The notes under the pieces: generated by a model | What the model saw: the letters and a program-made list of their open reading frames with translations, nothing else | Databases searched by the model: none | Told to the model about the DNA's origin: nothing | Program-made: the position numbers and the translations under genes | Origin: Sphingobium sp052327305 | GTDB taxonomy: Bacteria > Pseudomonadota > Alphaproteobacteria > Sphingomonadales > Sphingomonadaceae | NCBI RefSeq assembly: GCF_052327305.1 | Contig: NZ_CP182486.1 | Span: 1,240,001-1,304,000, forward strand | DNA: 64,000 nucleotides | Direction of reading: 5' to 3' | Shown: positions 52,677-61,704 of the stretch, piece after piece | Layout: each line of letters opens with the position of its first letter | Position numbering within the stretch: the stretch's first letter is position 1

Positions 52677-53178
52677 GACCCATGCACCAGGGATCGGGCT
52701 GATGGTCGCGTGGCAATCCCGCCTCGTCGGGCCGTGGAAAACGCGCCTTGAACGTGAAGGCATCCGTCGTCGGCCCCAGCCGGTCGAGCATCCACAGCCG
52801 CGCGAGGCCGTCCGATACGCTCGGGATCGTGCCGGCAGGCACCCACCAGAGTGCCTGATAGGCGCACTCGAACCGCTCGAAATACTCCCGTCGCCGCGCC
52901 ATGACCGGCGTGTGGGCGCTGCGATAGACGAAGTCGAAGAGCGCGTCGGCATCCTGCCAGACGGACATATTGGGAATGAGCAGTGGATCGCCGCCAATCG
53001 CCAGATCAGTGGCGCTGCCGCCATCATCCTTCAGGCGCCAGACGAAACCCGGCGATGCCCCGGCCAGCGCGTTGATCCGGTCGAGCGCATCGAAAAAGGG
53101 CTGCACGCGCGGATCGCCGCGCGGCGCGACGAGCCGGCCGATGTTGATCTGCGCGAGATGATAGTCCTGCGCGTGCAT
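52669..53178 (-). CDS. DUF3291 family protein
   Basis: A 169-residue soluble protein. YHLAQINIGRLVAPRGDPRV, ALAGASPGFVWRLKDDGGSA, NMSVWQDADALFDFVYRSAH and VPAGTIPSVSDGLARL are the family's motifs; it has a ferredoxin-like monooxygenase-type fold by family, with no known substrate. It is between coxC and SURF1 in the cox cluster, where many relatives have a DUF983 gene. It is 28 bases behind coxC. Confidence 0.85.
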   Translation of the reverse strand: MHAQDYHLAQINIGRLVAPRGDPRVQPFFDALDRINALAGASPGFVWRLKDDGGSATDLAIGGDPLLIPNMSVWQDADALFDFVYRSAHTPVMARRREYFERFECAYQALWWVPAGTIPSVSDGLARLWMLDRLGPTTDAFTFKARFPRPDEAGLPRDHQPDPWCMGRA

Positions 53179-53206
53179 CGGCCGACCGGGTCTTATTCGC
53201 TGCGGA

Positions 53207-54037
53207 TCAACCGCCGTGGACGGGCGCGCCCCAGCCGCCCCACACATAGACGGCGACGAAGAGGAACAGCCACACCACGTCGACGAAGTGCCAGTACCAC
53301 GCCGCAGCCTCGAAGCCGAAATGCTGGCGAGGCGTGAAGTGGCCCTTATAGGCGCGGACGAGGCAGACGATCAGGAAGATCGTGCCGACCAGCACGTGGA
53401 AACCATGGAAGCCGGTCGCCATGTAGAAGGCCGAGCTATAGGGCGTCTCGCCGAACGGGAACGGCGCATGGGCATATTCATAGGCTTGGATGCAGCTGAA
53501 CACCGCGCCCAGAATGATGGTGAGCCACAGACCCTTCTTCAGGCCCTCGCGATCGCCGTGAATCAGCGAGTGGTGCGCCCAGGTGACGGTCGTGCCCGAG
53601 CAGAGCAGGATCAGCGTGTTGAGCAGCGGCAGCTCGAACGCGTTCATCACCTCGATGCCCTTGGACGGGAAGAGGCCGTCAATGGGGGGCAGTGCGGAGG
53701 GGAACAGCGAGAAGTCGAAGAACGACCAGAACCAGCCGACGAAGAACATCACTTCCGAAGCGATGAACAGGATCATGCCGTAGCGCAGGTGAAGCTGCAC
53801 GACCGGCGTGTGATCGCCCGCATGCGCTTCCTTGATGACGTCCGCCCACCAGAAGAACATGGTGGCAAGCACGCCGAGCAGGCCGAGGAAGAAGATCGTC
53901 CCGCCATGCGCCGGCATCGAGTCCGGATGCATCCAGCTCACGGCACCGACGGCCATGATGAGCGCCGACATGGAGCCCATGAACGGCCACAGGCTGGGTG
54001 GCAGAATGTGATAATCGTGGTTCTTGGCGCCGGCCAT
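53207..54037 (-). CDS. ctaE: cytochrome c oxidase subunit III
   Basis: A 276-residue seven-helix subunit of aa3-type oxidase. HDYHILPPSLWPFMGSMSAL, GMILFIASEVMFFVGWFW, and HFGFEAAAWYWHFVDVVWLF (the WYWHFVDVVWL signature) are visible. The start MAGAKNHDYHIL at 54037 is preferred; the open frame continues to 54127. It is 64 bases behind ctaG. Confidence 0.97.
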   Translation of the reverse strand: MAGAKNHDYHILPPSLWPFMGSMSALIMAVGAVSWMHPDSMPAHGGTIFFLGLLGVLATMFFWWADVIKEAHAGDHTPVVQLHLRYGMILFIASEVMFFVGWFWSFFDFSLFPSALPPIDGLFPSKGIEVMNAFELPLLNTLILLCSGTTVTWAHHSLIHGDREGLKKGLWLTIILGAVFSCIQAYEYAHAPFPFGETPYSSAFYMATGFHGFHVLVGTIFLIVCLVRAYKGHFTPRQHFGFEAAAWYWHFVDVVWLFLFVAVYVWGGWGAPVHGG

Positions 54038-54101
54038 CTTTCGCGTCTTCCCCTTTGCGGCGCCCCTTCGGCGCGCCAGATTGTCTGACTCTGTGTCGCT
54101 C

Positions 54102-54695
54102 TTAGCTGCCGTCGGCCGGCTTCTCAACCGGATAGAAGGTATAGCTGAGCGTGATTTCCTGCGTATCCTTGTTGTCCGGGTCGTTCAGGATCGCGGGATC
54201 GATGTAGTAGAGCACGGGCATGCGCACCTGCTGGCCCGGCTTCAGCGTCTGCTCGGTGAAGCAGAAACACTGGATCTTGTTGAAATAGGCGCCCGCCTGC
54301 GCTGGCGTGACATTGAACACTGCACGGCCGGTCACGGGCTTGTCGGAGAGGTTCTTCGCCACGAAGATCGCCATGGACCGCCCGCCGGCATCCACGCTCA
54401 TCCGCTTCTTTTCGGGATAGAATTGCCAGGGCATGCCTGACGCCATGTTCGAATCGAAGCGCACGGAGAAGGTCCGCGCGAGCGGCCGCCCCGGCTCCTG
54501 CTGTGCGGCACTGGCTTTTTCATATTGCGCTTCGCTCGCGCGCTGGGTCGTGCCGCCAAAGCCCGTGACCTGACAAAACAGACGATAGAGCGGCACGGAG
54601 GCAAAGCCGAGACCAAGCATGCCGAGCGCCAGCGCCACAGCGATAAGCGCAGTGCGCCTTGTGCCCGCCTGCTGGTTTGAAGCCTGGCTCGCCAT
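54102..54695 (-). CDS. ctaG: cytochrome c oxidase assembly protein CtaG (Cox11)
   Basis: A 197-residue copper chaperone for CuB of subunit I. One N-terminal membrane helix (TALIAVALALGMLGLGFASV) with the conserved cysteine in VPLYRLFCQVTGFGGTTQ, then a periplasmic beta domain with the copper site CFCF in KIQCFCFTEQTLKPG. The ATG overlaps the stop codon of the small gene before it (TAATG). Normal length. Confidence 0.96.
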   Translation of the reverse strand: MASQASNQQAGTRRTALIAVALALGMLGLGFASVPLYRLFCQVTGFGGTTQRASEAQYEKASAAQQEPGRPLARTFSVRFDSNMASGMPWQFYPEKKRMSVDAGGRSMAIFVAKNLSDKPVTGRAVFNVTPAQAGAYFNKIQCFCFTEQTLKPGQQVRMPVLYYIDPAILNDPDNKDTQEITLSYTFYPVEKPADGS

Positions 54696-54829
54696 TACGC
54701 GCCCGGCCCCGCGAGCTTCGCGATCGTGATGCCGAAGAAAAGGAGAACCAGCGCGCCAAGCAGCAGCGCCGTCAGGATCGAGCGGCTGCGCTGGCGCTTG
54801 CGGATGAGATCCTGTTCTTCGGGCGTCAT
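54695..54829 (-). CDS. CoxF-like small membrane protein of the cox operon
   Basis: A 44-residue protein, MTPEEQDLIRKRQRSRSILT followed by one helix (ALLLGALVLLFFGITIAKLA). It overlaps ctaB upstream by four bases (ATGA) and ctaG downstream by one, so it is translationally coupled on both sides. The sequence and position match the small CoxF-type proteins between heme O synthase and CtaG in alphaproteobacteria. The function is unproven; a role in oxidase assembly is inferred. Confidence 0.85.
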   Translation of the reverse strand: MTPEEQDLIRKRQRSRSILTALLLGALVLLFFGITIAKLAGPGA

Positions 54830-55806
54830 ACTGGCAGCATCCACCGATCGACCACCACCGCGCCGAAAAGCAGGAAGAGGTAGAGGATCGAATATTTGAA
54901 CAGCCGCTTCTCCGGCTTCATCCGGGCAGGATCGGATTCGCGGTGAAACGAGACCTGCAGCGCCATCACGGCAAAGATGGCCGTGCCGACCAGTGCTGTC
55001 AGTCCGTAAATCGGACCAGTGAGCTGGAGCAGGACCGGCGCAAGCGCGGCCACGCCCATGATCGCGGTATAGAGCAGGATCTGGCGACGGGTCGCTACCT
55101 CGCCAGCCACCACCGGCAGCATGGGGATGCCGGCATTGGCATAGTCCATCCGCACGAAGAGCGAGAGCGCCCAGAAATGCGGGGGCGTCCAGAAGAAAAT
55201 GAGCGCGAAAAGCGCAATCGGGAGCGCCGCGACATCGCCCGTCACTGCCGCCCATCCGATCAGCGGCGGAAAGGCGCCCGCAGCGCCGCCGATGACGATG
55301 TTCTGCGCGGTGCGGGGCTTCAGCCAGATGGTATAGACGACGACATAGAACAGGATCGAGACGGCGAGGATGGCTGCCGCCAGCCAGTTCGTCGCGACAC
55401 CCATCAGCAGCACTGAGAACACGCCCAAGCCCACACCGAAATGCAGGGCCGTCTGCTTGTGCATCCGCCCATCGGGCAAAGGACGCCGCGCCGTGCGCTT
55501 CATCAGCGCATCACGATCGGCCTCGTACCACTGGTTGAGCGCGCCGGCGGCGCCAGCCCCCAGCGTGATGCACAATATCGCCGTGAAGGCGAGAACGGGA
55601 TGAAGATGACCCGGCGCGACGAGCAGCCCGCACAGGCCGGTAAAGACGACGAGCGTGAGCACGCGCGGCTTGGTGAGCGCGAGCAGATCGCGCCAGTCCG
55701 CCGGCAGATGTGCCGGCAATGCTGGCCTGTCGCCAATCCCTGTCACCGCCGCGCTTGCCACCTCTGCTCGTCCATCTCCAACATGGGCACGTCCATGCCC
55801 TTTCAC
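54826..55806 (-). CDS. ctaB: protoheme IX farnesyltransferase (heme O synthase)
   Basis: A UbiA-family enzyme with about nine membrane helices. The Asp-rich substrate site N-x3-D-x3-D is seen in GALNQWYEADRDALMKRTAR and the second motif in YTIWLKPRTAQNIVIGGAAGA; FPPLIGWAAVTG and TPPHFWALSL are also typical. It adds farnesyl to heme B, giving heme O, the precursor of heme A of the oxidase. The GTG at 55806 gives 326 residues; a GTG about 20 codons later is possible. It is 77 bases behind ctaD. Confidence 0.95.
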   Translation of the reverse strand: MKGHGRAHVGDGRAEVASAAVTGIGDRPALPAHLPADWRDLLALTKPRVLTLVVFTGLCGLLVAPGHLHPVLAFTAILCITLGAGAAGALNQWYEADRDALMKRTARRPLPDGRMHKQTALHFGVGLGVFSVLLMGVATNWLAAAILAVSILFYVVVYTIWLKPRTAQNIVIGGAAGAFPPLIGWAAVTGDVAALPIALFALIFFWTPPHFWALSLFVRMDYANAGIPMLPVVAGEVATRRQILLYTAIMGVAALAPVLLQLTGPIYGLTALVGTAIFAVMALQVSFHRESDPARMKPEKRLFKYSILYLFLLFGAVVVDRWMLPV

Positions 55807-55883
55807 AATGCGCGAGACGGGAGCGCGATCACCGCACCCCCGTCCGCAATATCATCTCGTATGCCCGAGCCGCGCTCCGATCG

Positions 55884-57560
55884 TCAGTCGACGACCGGCA
55901 GCGTCTCGAACTGGTGATAGGGCGGCGGGCTGGACAGAGTCCACTCCAGCGTCGTTGCGCCCTCGCCCCACGGATTGTCCGCAGCCTTCTTGCCCGCGAG
56001 AAGCGACCAGAAGATGTTGACGAAGAAGATCAGGATACCGACCGCCATGATCTCATAACCGTGGCTCGCGACCCCATTCCAGTAGGCCAGCGCTTCGGTA
56101 TAGTCCGGCACGCGGCGCTGCATGCCGCTCATGCCCAGGAAGTGCATGGGGAAGAACAGCACGTTCACGCCGACGAAGAACACCCAGAAGTGCAGGTGGC
56201 CGAGGAACTCGCTGTACATCTTGCCGCTGATCTTGGGGAACCAGTAGTAGAAGCCGGCGAACAGGCCGAACACCGCACCCAGCGAGAGCACGTAGTGGAA
56301 GTGCGCGACCACATAATAGGTGTCGTGCAGATTGTCGTCGATGCCGCCATTGGCCAGCACCACGCCGGTGACGCCGCCCACAGTGAACAGGAAGATGAAG
56401 CCCAGCGCCCAGACCATGGGGGTCTTGAAGCTCAGCGAACCGCCCCACATCGTTGCGATCCAGGAGAAGATCTTGACGCCCGTCGGCACCGCGATGACCA
56501 TCGTGGCGGCCGTGAAGTACATCTTCACGTTCACGGTCATACCGGTGGTGAACATGTGGTGCGCCCACACGATGAAGCCGACCACGCCGATCGCAACCAT
56601 GGCATAGGCCATGCCGAGATAGCCGAAGACAGGCTTGCGGCTGAAGGTGGAGACGATCTGGCTGATAATGCCGAAGCCCGGCAGAATCATGATGTAAACT
56701 TCCGGGTGACCGAAGAACCAGAAGAGATGCTGGTAGAGCTCCGGATCACCGCCGCCGGCCGCGTCATAGAACACGGTGCCGAAGTTGCGATCGGTCAGCA
56801 GCATGGTGATGGCCGCGGCGAGCACAGGCAGCGCGAGCAGCAGCAGGAACGCCGTGACCAGCACCGACCAGACGAAGAGCGGCATCTTGTGCAGCGTCAT
56901 GCCCGGCGCGCGCATGTTGAAGATGGTGGTGATGAAGTTGATCGCGCCCAGAATGGAGCTCGCGCCCGCAATGTGGAGCGACAGGATCGCGAGATCGACC
57001 GCCGGGCCTTGGCTGCCGGTGGTGGAAAGCGGCGCATAGACCGTCCAGCCGGTGCCCGCGCCGTTACCCGTGCCACCGGGCACGAAGGTCGAGCCGAGCA
57101 GCAGGGCGAAAGCGGGGATCAGCAGCCAGAACGAAATATTGTTCATCCGCGGGAAGGCCATGTCCGGCGCGCCGATCATGATCGGAACGAACCAGTTGCC
57201 GAAGCCGCCGATCATCGCCGGCATCACCATGAAGAACACCATGATGAGGCCGTGCGCCGTAATCAGCACGTTCCACAGATGATAGGCCTGGTCGATCGTC
57301 GCGTCAGGGCCGTCCGCATAGGCGGCCCATGCCTGAAGATACTGGATACCCGGCTCGGCGAGCTCGGCGCGCATCAGGCCCGAGATCGCGCCGCCAATAA
57401 TACCGGCGATGATCGCGAAGATCAGATAGAGCGTTCCGATGTCCTTGTGGTTGGTGGACATGAACCAGCGGGCAAAGAAGCCCGGCTTGTGATCGCCGTC
57501 ATGATGGTCATCATGCGCGTGCGCGCCGTGGAAATCGTCGGCTGTTGCAGTGGTGCTCAT
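55884..57560 (-). CDS. ctaD: cytochrome c oxidase subunit I
   Basis: A 558-residue twelve-helix catalytic subunit. The low-spin-heme histidine (WNVLITAHGLIMVFFMVMPA), the CuB/Tyr motif (WFFGHPEVYIMILPGFG) and VWAHHMFTTGMTVNV are present, which marks an A-type heme-copper oxidase with the Glu-containing D channel. The His-rich N terminus (FHGAHAHDDHHDGDH) could bind metal. It reduces O2 to water and pumps protons across the inner membrane. Confidence 0.98.
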   Translation of the reverse strand: MSTTATADDFHGAHAHDDHHDGDHKPGFFARWFMSTNHKDIGTLYLIFAIIAGIIGGAISGLMRAELAEPGIQYLQAWAAYADGPDATIDQAYHLWNVLITAHGLIMVFFMVMPAMIGGFGNWFVPIMIGAPDMAFPRMNNISFWLLIPAFALLLGSTFVPGGTGNGAGTGWTVYAPLSTTGSQGPAVDLAILSLHIAGASSILGAINFITTIFNMRAPGMTLHKMPLFVWSVLVTAFLLLLALPVLAAAITMLLTDRNFGTVFYDAAGGGDPELYQHLFWFFGHPEVYIMILPGFGIISQIVSTFSRKPVFGYLGMAYAMVAIGVVGFIVWAHHMFTTGMTVNVKMYFTAATMVIAVPTGVKIFSWIATMWGGSLSFKTPMVWALGFIFLFTVGGVTGVVLANGGIDDNLHDTYYVVAHFHYVLSLGAVFGLFAGFYYWFPKISGKMYSEFLGHLHFWVFFVGVNVLFFPMHFLGMSGMQRRVPDYTEALAYWNGVASHGYEIMAVGILIFFVNIFWSLLAGKKAADNPWGEGATTLEWTLSSPPPYHQFETLPVVD

Positions 57561-57571
57561 GGATCAGACCC

Positions 57572-58588
57572 TCAGGAATTGGTCGTCGGCGCAGCGGCGT
57601 TCTCGGCCGGCGCTGGAGTGGATACGGGCGTCGCGGCAGGCGCGGCGGCGGGCGCAGCAGCCTCAGCCGCTTTCTCGCCGGCGGTCTTGCCGCCCTGCGA
57701 GCGGACCCACTGGTCGAACTGCTCTTTAGGCAGCGCTTCGACCGCGATCGGCATGAAGCCGTGACGCGCGCCGCAGAGCTCCGAGCACACGCCATAATAG
57801 ACGCCCGGCTTGTCGATGGTGAAGGTCTTCTCGTTGAGACGACCAGGCACCGCGTCTTCCTTCACCCAGAAAGCGGGGATGGAGAAGCTGTGAATGACGT
57901 CGGCCGCCGTGATGATCAGCTTGATCGGCACGCCGACCGGCAGAACGAGGCGGTTGTCCGCGGCGAGCAGATAGGGCTCGCCCTCCGCCGCCGCCTTCTC
58001 GGCCGGCAGCAGGTTGGAGACATATTCCGGGATCTCGTTGTCGGGATATTCATAGCCCCAATACCACTGGTAGCCCGTGACCTTCACGGTCAGCGCATCC
58101 TTGGGGGCAGGCTTGAACTGCTTGGCGAGCAGGTCGATCGAGGGGATCGCCACGCCGATCAGGATCAGCACCGGCACCAGCGTCCAGAGGACTTCGATCA
58201 GCGTGTTGTGCGAGGTGCGGGAGGGATCGCGGCCTTCGCGCCGACGATAAGCCACCATCACCCACAGCAGCAGGCCAAGAACGAAAAGGCAGATGGCCGT
58301 GATGAGCGGCATCAGAATCGCGTTGTGCATCCAGAGCGCATAGTTGCCCGTGGAAGTGAACTGCTTCTGGAAGCTCAGCTCGCCCGGCGTAGGCTGACCA
58401 ATGCCGGGGGTCGGTTTCATCCGCGCTGGCGCAGCGGGCTTTTCCGCTTCCGCCGCTGCCGGAGCCGCCGCCTCGTTCGTGGCCGCCAGGGGCGCGGCGG
58501 GAGCCGCAGCTGCCGCATGCGCAATGCCCGGACCAACGCCCAGGCCGAGCGCGGCCGCCAGCATCAAGGTTCTCAATTTTCCGTTCAT
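57572..58588 (-). CDS. ctaC: cytochrome c oxidase subunit II
   Basis: A 338-residue precursor with a signal peptide (MNGKLRTLMLAAALGLGVGP), an Ala/Pro-rich segment, two membrane helices (LITAICLFVLGLLLWVMVAY, TLVPVLILIGVAIPSIDLLA) and a periplasmic cupredoxin with the CuA motif YYGVCSELCGARHGFMPIAV. A C-terminal Ala/Pro-rich tail of about 60 residues follows, with no heme-c motif. It receives electrons from cytochrome c. It is the first gene of the cox cluster, 11 bases before ctaD. Confidence 0.97.
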   Translation of the reverse strand: MNGKLRTLMLAAALGLGVGPGIAHAAAAAPAAPLAATNEAAAPAAAEAEKPAAPARMKPTPGIGQPTPGELSFQKQFTSTGNYALWMHNAILMPLITAICLFVLGLLLWVMVAYRRREGRDPSRTSHNTLIEVLWTLVPVLILIGVAIPSIDLLAKQFKPAPKDALTVKVTGYQWYWGYEYPDNEIPEYVSNLLPAEKAAAEGEPYLLAADNRLVLPVGVPIKLIITAADVIHSFSIPAFWVKEDAVPGRLNEKTFTIDKPGVYYGVCSELCGARHGFMPIAVEALPKEQFDQWVRSQGGKTAGEKAAEAAAPAAAPAATPVSTPAPAENAAAPTTNS

Positions 58589-58777
58589 TCGCTCGCCTGT
58601 CCCGCTTGTTTCTATGCGTCCCGCATGAGCATGCGGCAACGCACCCCTTTTGCGTGTCACCGGGCCGTATAAGCGGGCGCCCCGGCTATCTCAAGCGTTC
58701 TTCTGCCCTTTTCACGCGTGGTTGATTGTCGAGGGCGCGCTGGCTATCTGCGCGCGGACACGGAGTATCAAAAAGCA

Positions 58778-59356
58778 ATGACGGAATCAGAGGTTCTGGC
58801 CGAGTTTCGCGCGGCGGAAGCGCTGCTGCAGGGCCATTTCGTGCTCTCCTCGGGCAAGCACAGCGCCAATTATCTTCAGTGCGCGCGCGTTCTGATGAAT
58901 CCCGCGCGTGCGAGTCGCCTGGCGATCGCCCTCGCGCAAAATCTTCCGCGCGACATCCGCTCGGCGATCGAGGTTGTCGTGTCGCCGGCCATGGGCGGCA
59001 TCATCATCGGCCATGAAATGGGCCGTGCTCTCGATCTCGACGCGCTCTTTCTGGAGCGGCCGCACGGCACGTTCATTCTGCGCCGTGGCTTTGCGATCAA
59101 GCCGGGCCAGAAAGTGCTGATGGTCGAAGACGTCGTCACCACCGGGCTCTCGTCGCGGCAGGCGATGGAAGCCGTGCGCGAGGCAGGCGGCGAAGTGATT
59201 GCCGAAGCCGCACTGGTCGATCGCTCTGCGGGCGAAGCGGATCTTGGCGTGCCCTTCTTCCCGCTCGTCAGCCTCAATTTCCCTGTTTACGAGGCGGATG
59301 CGCTCCCGCCCGAGCTCGCCGCCATTCCGGCGGTCAAGCCGGGCAGCCGGGCCTGA
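58778..59356 (+). CDS. pyrE: orotate phosphoribosyltransferase
   Basis: A 192-residue enzyme that joins orotate to PRPP in pyrimidine synthesis. The OPRTase opening HFVLSSGKHSANYLQCARVL and the PRPP-binding motif VLMVEDVVTTGLSSRQAMEA are clear. The start ATG at 58778 is preferred; an open frame to 58718 has no similar sequence. It is divergent from ctaC and is the head of a chain with pdxJ two bases behind. Confidence 0.96.
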   Translation: MTESEVLAEFRAAEALLQGHFVLSSGKHSANYLQCARVLMNPARASRLAIALAQNLPRDIRSAIEVVVSPAMGGIIIGHEMGRALDLDALFLERPHGTFILRRGFAIKPGQKVLMVEDVVTTGLSSRQAMEAVREAGGEVIAEAALVDRSAGEADLGVPFFPLVSLNFPVYEADALPPELAAIPAVKPGSRA

Positions 59357-59358
59357 AC

Positions 59359-60111
59359 ATGCCCGTCGATGGGGCCGCGCATCGGCCGGGTCATCTGCGC
59401 CTTGGCGTCAACATCGATCATGTGGCGACTATTCGTAATGCGCGCGGAGGCACTTATCCCGATCCGATTCGCGCCGCGCTGATCGCGCAGGATGCCGGGG
59501 CGGACGGCATCACCGCGCATCTTCGCGAGGACCGCCGCCATATTATTGACGAGGATATCGGCCACCTCATTGGCGCCATTTCCCTGCCGCTGAACATGGA
59601 GATGGCGGCGACGGAGGAAATGCTGGGGATCGCCCTGCGCCATCGTCCCCATGCCGTCTGCCTCGTCCCCGAGCGGCGCGAGGAGCGCACCACCGAGGGC
59701 GGGCTCAATGCGGCGGGCCAGCATAATCATCTCAAGCCCATGATCTCTCGGCTCGGCGAAGCCGGGATTCGCGTCAGCCTGTTCATCGAGCCGGACCCGA
59801 TGCAGATCGAGGCGGCAGTTTCGCTGGGCGCACCTGTCGTCGAGCTGCACACCGGGGCGTATGCGCACGCCGAGGGTGAAGCCCTCGCGTATGAACTGCG
59901 CCGCATTGCGGATGCCGCCGCGCTCGCCGCCAAGAACGGTCTGGAACCCCATGCCGGCCATGGCCTCACTTTCGAGAATGTGCAGCCCATTGCTGCGATC
60001 CCGCAGATCGCCGAGCTCAACATCGGCCATTTCCTTATCGCGGAGGCGATCTTCGACGGCCTTGGCGCGACTGTCCGGCGAATGCGCGCGCTAATGGACG
60101 AGGCGCGGTGA
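59359..60111 (+). CDS. pdxJ: pyridoxine 5'-phosphate synthase
   Basis: A 250-residue TIM-barrel enzyme that condenses 1-deoxyxylulose-5-phosphate with 3-amino-2-oxopropyl phosphate, making vitamin B6. LRLGVNIDHVATIRNARGGT, AGADGITAHLREDRRHI, LNMEMAATEEMLGIA and GHGLTFENVQPIAAIPQI carry the signatures. It starts two bases after pyrE and its stop overlaps the next gene (GTGA). Confidence 0.97.
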   Translation: MPVDGAAHRPGHLRLGVNIDHVATIRNARGGTYPDPIRAALIAQDAGADGITAHLREDRRHIIDEDIGHLIGAISLPLNMEMAATEEMLGIALRHRPHAVCLVPERREERTTEGGLNAAGQHNHLKPMISRLGEAGIRVSLFIEPDPMQIEAAVSLGAPVVELHTGAYAHAEGEALAYELRRIADAAALAAKNGLEPHAGHGLTFENVQPIAAIPQIAELNIGHFLIAEAIFDGLGATVRRMRALMDEAR

Positions 60112-60422
60112 GCTTCGCTCAAAATGAAACGCTTGCGTCAGGCTGGCTGAAAGCCGGAATACTCATGACCGGTGTTATGGCTTTTCCGCTTGCGCTGCTG
60201 ATGGCGCTGGAAGCGATATTCGTGTTCGGATCATGGGAAGAGAGTTGGCACATTCGGCTGCCATGCATTGGCAGTCCTCTCTATATCTTACTGCTGCTTA
60301 AGGCCGCACTGAGTGCAAACCGACGGGGTATGTACCTACTATCGGCGACTGAGACGTTTCTCGCCGCCGCCCCTGCCCTCGCAGTCGTTGCATTAATGAT
60401 TTGGGTCGTTTCTCAATCATGA
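60108..60422 (+). CDS. small membrane protein inserted between pdxJ and acpS
   Basis: A 104-residue protein with three predicted helices (MTGVMAFPLALLMALEAIFV, IGSPLYILLLLKAALSA, FLAAAPALAVVALMIWVV) and few charges. I do not recognise a family. It is translationally coupled on both sides (GTGA with pdxJ, ATGA with acpS), and its bases are AT-richer than the neighbours. In relatives pdxJ is usually followed directly by acpS, so this gene is probably a later insertion. Confidence 0.75.
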   Translation: MSFAQNETLASGWLKAGILMTGVMAFPLALLMALEAIFVFGSWEESWHIRLPCIGSPLYILLLLKAALSANRRGMYLLSATETFLAAAPALAVVALMIWVVSQS

Positions 60423-60820
60423 TTATCGGTCTGGGCTCCGACCTCTGCAATATCGAGCGGATTCAGTCCTCGCTCGACCGGTTCGGAGAGCGCTTCGAGC
60501 AGCGCTGCTTCACGGATCTTGAGCGCGCCAAGGCCAATGGCCGCCCCTTCACCAAGGCGAGCACTCTGGCAAAGCGATTCGCCGCCAAGGAAGCGTTCAG
60601 CAAGGCCGTGGGAACCGGCTTCAAGGCAGGGGTGTTCATGAAGGACATCGGCGTGGTCAACCTCCCCTCCGGCGCGCCGACCCTGGCGCTCACTGGCGGT
60701 GCGAAGGACCGCCTCGACGCCTTGACCCCGCAAGGGGCTACCGTATTTGTGCATGTGACGTTGACCGACGACCATCCTTGGGCGCAGGCGTTCGTCATCC
60801 TGGAGGCGAGATGGCCGTGA
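60419..60820 (+). CDS. acpS: holo-[acyl-carrier-protein] synthase
   Basis: A 133-residue AcpS-type phosphopantetheinyl transferase. The magnesium residues D8 (GLGSDLCNIERI) and E58 (KRFAAKEAFSKAVGTG) are present. It loads 4'-phosphopantetheine from CoA onto ACP for fatty-acid synthesis. The ATG overlaps the stop of the membrane-protein gene (ATGA) and its end overlaps lepB by 10 bases. Confidence 0.97.
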   Translation: MIIGLGSDLCNIERIQSSLDRFGERFEQRCFTDLERAKANGRPFTKASTLAKRFAAKEAFSKAVGTGFKAGVFMKDIGVVNLPSGAPTLALTGGAKDRLDALTPQGATVFVHVTLTDDHPWAQAFVILEARWP

Positions 60821-61704
60821 CGGACGAACCGCAGATCGAACCCGCGAAGAGCGACGATACGCCCGTGGAACATGAGGGGGCGTCCAAAAAGACCGACTGG
60901 ATCGGAGAGATACGCAGCATCGCGATCCTCATTCTGGCGGTGCTCGCTTTTCACAGCTTCATCGCCAAGCCCTTTTACATCCCGTCCGAATCGATGATGC
61001 CGGTGCTGCTAACCGGCGACCGGCTCGTGGTGACCAAATATCCCTATGGCTGGTCCTATGTGTCGCCCAGCTTCCACCTCCTGCCTCCCATCAAGGGGCG
61101 GCTGTGGGGCAAGATGCCCGAGCGCGGCGATATCGTCATCGCCACCCCGCGCGACCGGCGTGAGGATTACATCAAGCGCGTCATCGGCCTGCCGGGCGAT
61201 CTGCTTGAAGTGCGGGACGGCATCGTGATTCTCAATGGCACGCCCGTGAAGCAGGAGTGGCTGGAACCGCTGCGACTGCCGGTGGACGAGGATGCGCCCT
61301 GCGATCCCCGTCAATTTCCCGGCGCGCTTCAGTTCAATCCCGATGGCAGCCGGGTCTGCGTGCTGCCCGTGAAGCGCGAGACGCTGCCCAACGGTCGCAG
61401 TTACGAGATTATCGACATGGGTGCGCGCGAGACCGACTATTATGGCCCGATCCGCATCCCTGCGGACCATGTGTTTCTGATGGGCGACAACCGGGACAAC
61501 AGCGCCGACAGTCGCGTCCCGCTGGAGCTGCTGGGTCTTGGTGGCCCGATCCCGTGGGAGACGATCGGCGGCCGGGCAGAGTTCATCACATTCTCGCTCA
61601 ATGGGTCGGCCTCGCTCAATCCGCTGAGCTGGGTCCACGCCTTCCGGTCGGATCGGACGGGTAACAGCCTGCATCCGGCCCGCACGGCGCAGGAGCCTAA
61701 ATGA
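60811..61704 (+). CDS. lepB: signal peptidase I
   Basis: A 297-residue membrane protease that removes Sec/Tat signal peptides. The single membrane helix (IGEIRSIAILILAVLAFHSF) is followed by the catalytic Ser61 (IPSESMMPVL), Lys122 (YIKRVIGLPGD) and the box E MGDNRDNSADSR. GGAGGCG precedes the ATG. The 10-base overlap with acpS and the four-base overlap with the next gene indicate one operon. Confidence 0.97.
   Translation: MAVTDEPQIEPAKSDDTPVEHEGASKKTDWIGEIRSIAILILAVLAFHSFIAKPFYIPSESMMPVLLTGDRLVVTKYPYGWSYVSPSFHLLPPIKGRLWGKMPERGDIVIATPRDRREDYIKRVIGLPGDLLEVRDGIVILNGTPVKQEWLEPLRLPVDEDAPCDPRQFPGALQFNPDGSRVCVLPVKRETLPNGRSYEIIDMGARETDYYGPIRIPADHVFLMGDNRDNSADSRVPLELLGLGGPIPWETIGGRAEFITFSLNGSASLNPLSWVHAFRSDRTGNSLHPARTAQEPK

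Noticed and set aside
52011..53027. Long form of the SURF1 gene (338 residues)
   Set aside because: The first 115 residues are an alternative frame of the DUF3291 gene; SURF1 similarity begins only near 52676.
55710..57764. 684-residue open frame on the plus strand
   Set aside because: It is antisense to ctaD, rich in His/Arg/Glu/Asp as expected from the reverse of membrane-protein codons, and has no ribosome-binding site.
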